From: Capronia americana
Taxonomy: Eukaryota > Ascomycota > Eurotiomycetes > Chaetothyriales > Herpotrichiellaceae
DNA: 64,000 nt
Assembly (NCBI GenBank): GCA_016110215.1
Contig: JADWQD010000004.1
Coordinates: 2,170,001 to 2,234,000, forward strand
Reading direction: 5' to 3'
Shown here: piece by piece, positions 21,141 to 30,868 of the stretch
Layout of the letters: each line of letters starts with the position of its first letter
Position numbering within the stretch: position 1 is the first letter of the stretch
The notes under the pieces: generated by a model
The model's database searches: none
What the model saw: the letters and a program-made list of their open reading frames with translations, nothing else
What the model was told of the DNA's origin: nothing
Position numbers and translations under genes: made by a program

Positions 21141-22107
21141 ACGTTTATTGTCGTGACTGTAATATGAGTTAATTTCAAGGCCATCGTGGTCACTTATATC
21201 TGTGTTCAGTGTTTCGCATTTGTCGACTGAGGGCGACGTGGTAGTCTAGCGGACGTTATACGGGTTTCTAGGGTTATCAAATCATTTAATTTGAAAATGA
21301 AGGATTTTAGAGGGAGGGGGGTTGTAGTCGGAGGGGAGGAAAGAAACGGCAGACCGCGGTCCCAGAAGACCCAAAATGGGCCACATCCACAGAACCCGGT
21401 GTGCGAACATGACTGCAGGACGAATTAGGACAGTCCAGGCATGGACGATGTGAGAGGTGAGTACGCAGGTGAGTAGAAGGTGAGAGGAGGGAGAGGAGGG
21501 AGAGGAGAATCGCGAGATGATGGTTTTGAAAGCAGCTCGGTCGGCGATCCGAAAGTGACCTCCGAGCCGTTTCCCTATCCTAAACCTTAGCAAAGTGCTC
21601 GCGAGACTGTTTGTCTAAGGACAAAATCTACGAATGCGAAGAAACTCACTTGCGATGATTATACGATCACTATGGTATTTCTATTAGAGACGGAGTTGAC
21701 GGGGTTTCATTCGGTACATGTTGGGTGGCGAACACGCGAGGCTACCAGGGACATATATATGGAAGGAGCTTGAGGGGCTGACAACAACATAAGGTATGAT
21801 CCTGAGCAAGCTGAGTGTGAAACAATACCAACGGGTTGTCGACGAGTACTTCACGAGGACAGCCTTATAGAGCCTCGTCAGCTTCAGATACGAGCCGCAA
21901 TTGGACCCATTTTTATCGACTGGGCTGCGTTCGTTAAGCACACATCACTGTCGCTGGCTCAGACTGTTGAGGCAGTTCAAACCACTCATTTATTATGTAC
22001 ATATACCAGATAGATGCTCGACTGCGGGACAATCAGCCAGAGCACTGTTCAAGTATACTCATTTGGACAACGGAGCAATCACTATATATGACGTGGCTTC
22101 GATCATC
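21141..22107. other. Intergenic region containing direct repeat copy 1
   Basis: No gene. It holds the left copy of a repeat that recurs on the far side of the HET pseudogene, plus AT-rich sequence from about 21600 to 22100. Confidence 0.5.
21355..21612 (+). repeat. Direct repeat copy 1 flanking the HET pseudogene
   Basis: By eye this aligns along its length with 24264-24502 in the same orientation. Shared blocks include AAAATGGGCC, AGAAGGTGAGAGGAGGGAGAG, the cgcga-rtgatgg block, cggtcggcga and gacctccgagc. Many differences are C/T or G/A transitions. Confidence 0.7.
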
Positions 22108-24047
22108 TCACCGCGCCCCGAGTTTGCCAGTATCGTGATATAGCCTTCCGAGCAGTTTCATCTGGAACTTTGATTGCGATCTGTAATGGTTGAAGACCGC
22201 AAACTCTAGCTCGGTCATGACATAAGAATTAGGCTGAGCCTGAATGCGGTGCCAAATCATCGCAAGGCCTCTCTCCGTTATTTCACGGACATCAGAGCCA
22301 GATGGCATGACTCTTCTCGGCTCTCCAGAGCGAGTACGGGAACCGATATGTTCGTTTTGGAGATCGTCTTTCCAAAAAGATTCGGGAACATTCATGAGAT
22401 TTTCCCCATGAAGATTGCTCCCATCTTCAGGTTCATACAATGACCATGCTGTGGTCTTGGATTGTGTTGGTCCATTAGTACGAACAAATATTTTTGATAG
22501 TAGAGCTGAAATTTCTCCACACCCTCTTCCATGGAGAGCCTTGACCATTTCGCCATTCACTGAGACTGGCTTTGCGTAACAGTAATCCACAACTGCCTCA
22601 AGAGCAGTATAGGCGGATGGAGCGTCGACAGAAGAAGTCGGACTGCATCTTGCGAAGAACAAAATTGAATCTGTGAGCGTCTCTGAATCGTTATTTATCG
22701 CTCCGGTCAGCTTCGAGCAAAAGGATCTAGTGTACTCTTGCGATATTTCTCGAAATCGCGTGAGGTTTCGATATTCAGGCTGAATAACCATCATGGAAAG
22801 CTCTGCAATGTGATTTTTCAACACACAGGCGCTCCAATCACCGCTCTCTGCCGCACGGGACAGTTTTGAGACAGGCTGACCGAGTTGCTGCAGGCCTATG
22901 CTCGCTGCATGGGCCTGGCAGGTGCCACAATGATATGTTCCGACGACGCCTGGAGTCAGTAAGAGCTCTCGAAAATTCAACCTCAGGAGTGCCCAAATTG
23001 CCGCATCGGAGTGGTCGGAGTTCCAGTTGAATTGAAACGCAGGACCGCTCGTCATTATGCGAGGGCTCAAAAGACTCCCTAGGTCAAACTGTAATGCATC
23101 CGCAAGGTCCCATGCGAGCTGACAACCGCCATCATCCCAAAACAGGTGCAGAACTTGGTGGAACAACTCCCATTTACTATTCCTGTAATCAATGGGAAAC
23201 AGTCGCCACGAACTGCTAACGATAACAGGCCAAATAGCCGATCGTATATCTGAGAGCAGTTTTTCGTTTTGGACACTGAGAGCAGTTTGCCTAAAGGCAT
23301 CGAATTCAGAGCAACCGGACCGCCACCTAGAGAGCGTGTTTCAACCAACCAGATTGCTGCTGTAGTTGAAATTCTGTCTCTGATTGAATTTGAAGGACAG
23401 ACCCTATCGTTTATCGCCATCCGTAACAACGAATCCAACACCTCCCACGAAAGAGTTCTTCTGCCGCAGGCCAGTTCAATCTTGGTGGCAAGGAGGACTT
23501 CTTAAATAATCCACAATCGACTCCAATAATCGTTGTCTAGTAAGGTGATAACATTGCTCCAGAACTCGGGATCGCCTTCGATTCCTAAGGTGGAGAGTTG
23601 GAAGGTCGTCCTGCGGTGAATGGTTTTCAAGACATATTGCAGACTAGGACTTTCCTTGCCTAGCCACACGATTACAGATTGTGCTCCAGCATAGAGTCTG
23701 CCCATTTGTTGCACTTGATGATTACGCTCGTAGCTGTTATCTTGATCGATACAGATTGCATCGACCCAAATCCAGGTGTCCGGAAACAAAACCCGCGAGA
23801 TGTTCAGGAATTCCCAGAGATTTCTGCGTATGACGAATGATCTGCCATTGAGAGATAGAGTTTGGGCATTGTCTGTTCCGCCCCATCGGTACGACAGTGC
23901 ATGGTATTTCGAGGAAAGTATTTCATCCTTTAGGTGACAGTCTAAACGACCGTCCCGTAGCTCTGGAAGTACTTTCACCAGGCGAATGCTACTATCCGAA
24001 TAGTCCAGCGGTTCGTAACCAAAGTTGTTGTGTTTGCAACCTAGCAT
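22108..24047 (-). pseudogene. HET-domain (heterokaryon incompatibility) gene, disrupted
   Basis: The N-terminal half is a clear HET domain: ALSYRWGG, NLWEFLN, WIWVDAICIDQ, NHQVQQMGRLYAGA, VIVWLG and WSRLWII. Directly after WII the codon is TAA (minus strand of 23502-23504) where this family almost always has Gln before EV-LA. The same frame then continues for about 95 codons to IYDRLFGLLS. Near 23220 the coding sense moves to another frame, consistent with loss of one base, and runs to the natural stop at 22108. So there is one nonsense change and one frameshift. CAA to TAA is the kind of C-to-T change expected from RIP. Intact HET proteins trigger incompatibility between unlike strains; this copy is probably inactive. 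Start taken at 24047; an upstream start is possible. Confidence 0.85.
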
Positions 24048-24811
24048 GTTCGGAGTCGACCTTTTACTGTTCTTTTGCTGACGAGCTCGCAGGCACACAG
24101 GATGATTTGAGACGGAGAATTTCACCGGACAGAGGGCAGGTCGGCCGGCCGTAGTTTGGACTCCCTTTGCTCCGTGGGAGACAAACTCGAGAGCGGACGT
24201 GCAAGAAGGAAGGGATGGTGGCCTTGGCGGCAGCGCAAGGCTAGGCAGAACTCTTGCCTAGGGGTCCCAAAAATGGGCCCCATCCATAGTGGCCGACGTG
24301 GCATACATAGTAGCTACGGGACCGAATTGGGATCACCTGGGCAAGCACGATTTGGAAGGATAAGGAGGCGGATGAGCAGAAGGTGAGAGGAGGGAGAGAG
24401 GTTTGAGTCGCGAGGTGATGGTCTTAAAAGCGGCACGGTCGGCGAACCTTTAAGGGACCTCCGAGCAGTTTCCCAAACCTTGGCGCGTTCAGCGAGCACT
24501 GAGGAGACGCAGGACCCCTACTGGCGAGGGCTGAGATGCTGCTGTCCAGACCACGTCGTCGCTTTCTCAAATCGTGCATATCATCTTTCCCTGTCGCTCA
24601 TTCGGTTTACAGCATTCATAAGCTCTGCGACCACAAATATCTGCGCCCCAGGCACTCGGCAACACCCAAGCGAGCGAATTGCGCGAGACGTGGCCTTGGT
24701 TCGACGTAAAAAGTACAGGCACGAGATCATCAGCGGTCACTCCTGTGAAGGCTCCCACACTCCACCCCCGAATTTTCCACCCCAGATCCGTGCGGCGACT
24801 ACAACACATTG
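24048..24811. other. Intergenic region between HET pseudogene and VPS74
   Basis: Apart from direct repeat copy 2 there is only the VPS74 upstream region. No gene is supported. Confidence 0.5.
24264..24502 (+). repeat. Direct repeat copy 2 flanking the HET pseudogene
   Basis: Right-hand partner of 21355-21612, same orientation, about 2.9 kb away. Diverged and with several small gaps. No long open frame is shared by both copies, so it is either noncoding or decayed. Confidence 0.7.
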
Positions 24812-26050
24812 ATGGCCTCCCAAGGAGGCCTCACGCGGCGCCGCGGTGCTGGAGGCGGGGCGGTCGCCTCGCCCAACGGAGATGACGAGTCCTCGAGTAG
24901 TCGTGTCACGTCTCCTGTTCCTAGGCAATACCCCGATCGCGCCCCCGACACTGCCTACGAGTCCAGCGAAAACGGACACAAGATTGCATATGACCCGAGA
25001 GACATCAGCGAGAGCGAGGAGCGGAGTAAACAACCCAAGCTCACCCTTATGGAAGAAGTTTTACTGCTGGGACTGAAGGACAAGCAGGTAACAGGAAAAG
25101 GCTATGCTACGGTGCGGACAATGCTGATGGAGGTCGCTAGGGTTATCTATCGTTCTGGAACGACAACATCTCCTATGCTCTCCGGGGATGCATAGTCATC
25201 GAGCTCGCATTCCGAGGCAGGGTCAGCATGCAAAACGACTCGTCCAGACGGCGGTTCCCCCTTTCGGACCGAATAATTGAGGTCATAGATGACACCCTCA
25301 CCGGAGAAGTCTTGTTAGATGAGGCTCTAAAGATGATGAAGTCGAGTGAGAAGATGAGTGTCAGCTCGTGGATTGATCTCATGAGCGGTGAGTTAGCACT
25401 TGGGTAATGACTCGGTCCGCCGCTAACATCGCGTCCAGGCGAGACGTGGAATCTCATGAAGATCGGCTACCAGTTAAAACAAGTTCGCGAACGCCTCGCC
25501 AAGGGACTTGTCGACAAAGGCATCCTTCGCACCGAGAAACGAAACTTCCTCCTTTTCGATATGGCCACTCACCCTGTGGTCGACTCTGCCGCCAAAGACG
25601 AGATCCGCAAACGGGTACGCAATGTGTGCTCCAACCGAACCGTCGTCCTACCTCCGTCGCAATTTTTGCCTGCTGAGCTCGACTTCAGGATGCTGAGGAC
25701 AGTCAGCATGGTTTGTGCCGCTTACGCCGCCAACGTCCTTGAAAACGCCCTCGTGACCATGAGCCACGAGGCACGAGAAAGAGCTTTTGCGCAAGTCGAT
25801 GAGCTGCTGGCGGAATACTCACAATGGCCCTTTGCAAAAAGAGCGGGAGGACAACAGGGCATAGGGGCAAATATCGGCCAAGTGATCGCAGACGAAGTTG
25901 GGAAGAATCCCGACAAGGAATTACAACTCGAGGTAAGTTATCTGATCATGTTCCTGAGGATCCATGTCGACCGCCTTTGGTCTCATTAACATCCTTTAGG
26001 TTGTTGCTGCATGTTTGAGCGTCTTCACACGGCTGGACTCTTTGTTATAA
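24812..26050 (+). CDS. VPS74: Golgi phosphoprotein 3 homologue (GPP34 family)
   Basis: Peripheral Golgi protein that binds phosphatidylinositol 4-phosphate and retains glycosyltransferases in Golgi cisternae by binding their cytosolic tails and COPI. Exons 24812-25087, 25141-25387, 25439-25932 and 26000-26050 give 355 aa. After a disordered basic/Ser-rich N-tail of about 70 residues comes the GPP34 domain: LTLMEEVLLLGLKD, GYLSFWNDNISYALRGC, the hairpin region ERLAKGLVDKGIL with NFLLFDMATHP, and a long helical C-terminal half ending in TRLDSLL. Start at ATG 24812 (not the preceding TTG). Length and motif order match the family. Single-copy housekeeping gene, so a good anchor for synteny. Confidence 0.95.
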
Positions 26051-26684
26051 GCTTGCCCAGATGGGAGCTCCTTTGGACGGTATTTGGACTGTGAAACGAC
26101 ACTTCGATTCGGAAAGCACGAACAATCAAAATGTGGGAAACTCCCCTGCTCGGGACTTCTGATCCAGGTATGAATGGCTTTTAAGCGGGATCTAACAGGT
26201 GGCTTGGTGGAATGCAGGCGTTATTGTGGGACTTTGCACAGCTTGCTCGAAGTACCACAACGGCCTTCATGAAGACAATCATGCACACCCTAACAATGAA
26301 GTCAATCTTTGTATCGTGCCATCGCTCCATGGTAGACTGGACTGACACGACACACCCCTCGACAAGGACACCATTCAAATCATAATGCCGTTGTCTCTGC
26401 AAAAATCTTGAAAACGGTGCCTTCTTTCAAATAATGCCACAATTCTTTGCAGGACTATAGAAGCAAAGCCGGTGCACTTTTTCATGGCCATCAATCAATG
26501 ACTTCTTTAACCCGATATGCTAGGACTGATTTCGTGTTATTTCTATTTATTACTTCGAGGAACACGTTGATCTCGACATCCAACCGATTCGGTTTGCTCA
26601 TTCGGATAGCCTGCTGTTCTACACAGACCATCTGATTCCACCAACAAAACCCATCCAATTCAACCAACTCATCGTCTTGCCATG
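26051..26684. other. Intergenic region
   Basis: No supportable gene. AT-rich in the right half. Short frames only. Confidence 0.5.
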
Positions 26685-27759
26685 ATGTGTTGCTCCCTCA
26701 CCAATACCACATCTGTGGTGATTTCAGAACCGAGACCAGTTCTTCGACCACCGACAAAATCTGCCCTTTCAGCACTCGCTGCTCAGAGCACGATCGCCGG
26801 CCGCTGCGACAAAAGGAGGAGGTTGTCACAAAAGCTTGCGTCATCTGCCGTAGGTACGATGGCGGTAAGTCCAGCCATGCCTCAGGGAGAACTACTGGCC
26901 GTTCCGCGCAGCGCTATTGAGAATGCTTCTCCCGGGTCTATACCATCAAAACTAATGAATCTAGTGTCGAGACAGACCGAAGCCTGCGGCCTCGTCATGA
27001 CGATGAGTCCAACCATGTTTCGAGAAGTCATGCTGGCCAGTCTAAAGCCCATACCGAGCGCGATGCTTCTCGGGTCCATACCATCAAGACAAATGAATCC
27101 AGTGTTAGAGACCGAAGCCACACCCGTCGTCACGACACCGAGTCCAGCCATGCTTCCAAAAGCACTACTGACCGACCCCGATCCCGCACTTAGACCGGTT
27201 CATCTCGAGCGTCCACCGACTATTCTTACGACTCTGATGGCACCCTCCGTGGGTCCACCCGCGAGTCACGACACCGAGATTCAAAAAATTCCACTTATGG
27301 AACGGTCGCTAGTTCTTCTATCTACGACTCGCTTCCAAGTCGTCACTCTCATGACTCCAGTTACGGCAGTCACAATGGACGTCATGGAACAGGTCGTGAT
27401 GAACCGTCACGACGAAGCAGGACCAATAGTGCCTATTCCCTTTCTGAGCGATTTTTTAGCCTGCCCACGACCTCATCGATTGCTCGAGGTGGCTTCAGCG
27501 GCAGACACGGTATGAGTTTCTCATACGGTCCCGTAAGCACATACCGGTCCTCAGGCTCGTCTGCAACAAGTTTAATAAGATCCTTCGCAAGTCTTCCATG
27601 CCTAGAGGCCCGGTTCTTCACATCCACGGCGGTCGCCCTCGCCACTCCGTTCCTCTCGAGAAGATCCTCCGCCGCTATGCCTTTACCGTCGCCGACATTA
27701 GCTATTACTACGAGGAGAAGCACAGGGAGATGAACGAGTGGACATCCCGGAGGGGATGA
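26685..27759 (+). pseudogene. Ser/Arg/His-rich repeat protein gene, probably decayed
   Basis: One frame (codons in phase with 26687) reads as a low-complexity Ser/Arg/His/Thr-rich protein with three repeat units of about 45 codons. The units share motifs such as S-HAS and TIKTNESSV. This frame has two stops (TGA near 26919, TAG near 27190). A second frame from ATG 26682/26685 stays open for 277 codons to 27515 but has an unnatural composition. A charged C-terminal segment (YYYEEKHREMNEW) ending at 27759 lies in yet another phase. It can be reached by a 38-41-nt intron starting GTAAGC at 27530. Indels inside the repeat units explain the frame changes. Read as a decaying gene; a functional multi-intron gene cannot be ruled out. 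No function proposed. Confidence 0.4.
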
Positions 27760-28102
27760 TGGAGGCGTATCTGCGGCTCCAGGTCCATTAAGACGAATTC
27801 GGTGACTACTATATCGTGATTTAAACGAACGTTGAGTGGGTATTCAAAGTTGCAGGGAGCGAGAGAAGAGATGAGAAGAAGAAGACTAGAAGACTAAGGT
27901 AAGTAAAACTAATAGTATCAGTTCAAGCAAAGAAATAAAACCTCCTTGAACCGCTCACTTATACAGTGCTATGGTTGATCGTCTCACATGCATATTCTGC
28001 CAACTCAAGGACCCTCGTTCACGCAGTGTATAAGGCTCGTGAAGGGTAGGTAGGCGGACCAGCGCGACAAGTGTCTGTCTCCCTTCGTCCTATATTATCC
28101 CT
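27760..28102. other. Convergent intergenic spacer
   Basis: Short spacer between the + strand repeat gene and the - strand cupin. Nothing recognised. Confidence 0.5.
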
Positions 28103-28783
28103 TCATTTGCCTTTCCTTGACTCCTCCACGATTCGTCTCGCACTAACCTCCGGATCATAATACTCGATATAGCTGCGCCGATATCCATACACAAAGATGC
28201 CAATAAACGCCATCACCCACATGAACACCGTATTGACAGCACATCGAACATAATCGCCACCAGGACAGGGGATGAAATCCCCGGGCATCCAACAGTCGGC
28301 CAGAAAAATGCAAAGCTGCAACAGACTCGGCGCGACGCCCGCCTTCCTACAATCGTCCAGGTACGGCAACGTGTTGCGGAAAAACCGCTCCTCCATCTCC
28401 CACCGCTGCGCATCGTAGCGGTACAATATCACGAGCGGCTCCGCTTTCGCGTTGGGGATACTTTCGAACCGGTGCGCGATGAAACGCGGGATGGTGATCT
28501 CATCCCCGGCATCCAGGCGGATCTGCTTGCCCTGCATGAACCAGTACCCGGACCCGGATTCGACGCGGAACTTCTCCTCCTGCAGCAGGTGGTAATGCGG
28601 GATCGGGGCCATGAAGCTCGCCGTGCCGTCTGACCATTTGTTGTCGTTAGGGATGATCTGCCAGCCGAGAAATTTCGATGATGGCGTGTAGAATCCTTCG
28701 CCGCCCCTGCCGTGGTCGAACAGGACCGGGTTGTGCGATGCGACGGTCGTGCGAGGCACGACGACTTGTTTGAAAATCGCCAT
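28103..28783 (-). CDS. Cupin-fold protein with C-terminal membrane segment
   Basis: Single-exon, 226 aa. The middle carries an RmlC-like cupin: PHYHLLQEEKFRVESG (metal-type His and Glu pattern of cupin motif 1), then GYWFMQGK, LDAGDEITIPRFIAHRF (motif 2 with its His) and a beta-rich stretch to about residue 125. Near the C-terminus, about residues 180-205, there is a hydrophobic helix (TVFMWVMAFIGIFVYGY) followed by a basic, Tyr-rich tail. This suggests a tail-anchored or single-pass membrane protein. Similar small cupins occur beside fungal oxidoreductase genes, where their reactions are mostly unknown. The neighbouring SDR is also on -, but with more than 850 bases between them. Enzymatic activity is not established here. 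Confidence 0.8.
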   Translation of the reverse strand: MAIFKQVVVPRTTVASHNPVLFDHGRGGEGFYTPSSKFLGWQIIPNDNKWSDGTASFMAPIPHYHLLQEEKFRVESGSGYWFMQGKQIRLDAGDEITIPRFIAHRFESIPNAKAEPLVILYRYDAQRWEMEERFFRNTLPYLDDCRKAGVAPSLLQLCIFLADCWMPGDFIPCPGGDYVRCAVNTVFMWVMAFIGIFVYGYRRSYIEYYDPEVSARRIVEESRKGK

Positions 28784-29650
28784 CTTTTCCCCCCCCCACC
28801 GGCTCGGAGCGTGTGTTAGGATAGGATAGGAGCGGTATCACAGTATGTATCCCCTGGTGACGAGTCCTTGTCTTCAGAAAACCAGCGCGTTCAACTATGT
28901 AACCAACGGTCCTACATCAGTACGATTACAGGTCCAGTCGCACGAACATCTCCCAGAACTGTAGTTACCGGTCGCTGCAACATACATGGCCTTGCGGGGT
29001 CCTGGACGCCTCATCTATAAGCGATTGGCGGGCCGCCTTGGATTGTGGTACTCGTACACACATGCAATCGGTCGGTCACTTTGAGAACACCACTACTGGC
29101 GGTACGGGAAAGTGGCAATCGTAAAAGAGGGTGTTGTGCCACACGCGGACTTGACACCGTTAATTATCTTCGACGTGGACACAGAAGTAAATCCAGATCG
29201 AACGGGCCGGCTCCTGGACTTCTCAATCCCGCAATTATTTACTGTCATCTTTCGGCCGAGTCACGTTCGCCAGCCAAACGGGGGGACGGGTGGCTTACTT
29301 TTTCGTCCGGCCGAAATGGTTGCTGTTTGAGGACTGGCGATTTGTGGGTAAATGGAAGTCGTAAGTTGTAGGTTCTCGATCAGATCCTTCCGTTGCATTC
29401 AGAATCAGTCGCGCCTGCTGGGTTGAAGTCATAATGCGAACAGTACTCACTCTGAGTGAGCCAAGGTAATGCTGGTTAGATATCTGAATGTACCAGGGCG
29501 TACCGAAGCCGATGGACCAACTTCGCTGCGGAGGAGGACAAGCTACATGCAGTTTTGTTCTCGAGAGTGTGGTCTCGCCTATACCGCGACTGCGACGTAT
29601 TATTATTATTATTCAAAGAAACGCCACGCCAGACTATCGCCCAGCCTGAT
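28784..29650. other. Intergenic region with TAT microsatellite
   Basis: Upstream region of the cupin gene and 3' flank of the SDR. A short (TAT)n run lies at about 29598-29613. No gene supported. Confidence 0.5.
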
Positions 29651-30868
29651 TCACACCTTGACCCAGTCAGCCACGGCCAACATGCTCGTCTCCCACAAAT
29701 TTCGCGCCAACAATGGATCTTGAGCCGCCGCAGAAGGTGCTGTCGGTTTACAAGTCGTGGTGTAGTACAGAGCCTTGTATTTGGCGGGATGTCGTCTGAT
29801 CTCGGGCTCCGTCGCCAGATAGAGGACCGGAATGGCGCCTGTGCTCGGTGCAACCCACAGCCGGCTCAGGATATGTTGCAGCCAGACCGGGAAGAGTGAC
29901 ATCGCGCCTTGCGTATTAACGGGACCCGGATTTACTGACGTCGTGATGATGGGGACGTCCTCATCGTCCAGTCGTCGTTGGAGTTCCTTCCCTAGCAGGA
30001 TGTTCGCCAGCTTGCTGACGGCGTACCTGCTGAACATGTTGCGCATCCCCGAGTAGTTAGGCGGAGAGCTCATACCCGGGTACCTGAAGTCGTCGACTTT
30101 GTCGAACCGCATTTTGGAAGGGACCAGCATTGCGTGGCCCGGTGAAGATACCTACGTCGGGGCAGTGTGAGAACTAGCTTTGAGCAAGCAACAATGCATG
30201 CAAAAACGGTATCTGACGTACCATGACGATTCGGACGTCCGAGTCTTTCATCGCGGCTGTGGCTTTCAAGAGAGGAAGGAGGTTGAGTGTAAAGAGGAAA
30301 TGTCCCAGGTGACTAGTTCAGTCTATCAGCTTGATGAGGTGCTCTCACAGACTGCGTCGTTAGGCATACTTGACTCCGACCGTCATCTCAAACCCGTTTG
30401 GAGTGGTCTGGAAGCTCTTGGTCGCCAGGCCAGCGTTGTTGACTGGGGTGATGTATCAGCAGCGGAGACTTCGAGCTTTTGGCGTGCTAGCAAACATACT
30501 GAGTATATCGAGTCTGGCCTCATTCTGATGAATCGTCTCTGCCGCTTTTGCGACACTGTCGAGGTCTGCCAGGTCGAGGGGCAGCCAGACGAGCTTCCCT
30601 CTTTCGAGCGTCGGGATTTCGGAATAGAGTTTCTCGATAGCTTCTTGAGCTCTGCTCTCGCTTCTTGCCGCTAGATATACTTTGGCGCCATGGCGAGCAA
30701 GCTGCGATGTTACGGCGTAGCCAATGCCAGTGCTGTGTCATCGTCAGTGACACGTTCTGCGGCGGCGACGTACCAGACGTACTTTGCCCCCGTGACAATG
30801 GCAACCTTTCCACTTAGGTCCGGGATTCTCTGCGCGGGGTCCCACTCTTTCGAGTACAAAAGACCCAT
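29651..30868 (-). CDS. Short-chain dehydrogenase/reductase (retinol dehydrogenase-like)
   Basis: NAD(P)-dependent oxidoreductase of the WW-domain/retinol dehydrogenase-like SDR group. The start ATG is at 30868 (MGLLYSKEWDP). The first intron, from 30782, interrupts the nucleotide site, and splicing yields TGANTGIGYA. Further exons carry the segments RHGAKVYLAARS, LDLADLDSV, NNAGLA, GHFLFTLNLLPLL and VSSPGHAML. The last exon has YAVSKLAN (catalytic Tyr and Lys) and NPGPVNT, ending at 29651. At least four introns separate them, including one around 30106-30220 and one of about 57 nt after RLDIL. Boundaries of the inner introns were read by eye. Expected length is about 335 aa, normal for the group. 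Substrate unknown. Confidence 0.85.

Noticed and set aside
21282..21593. 103-codon frame on - across direct repeat copy 1
   Set aside because: The matching region of repeat copy 2 does not keep the same frame open, so coding is not supported.
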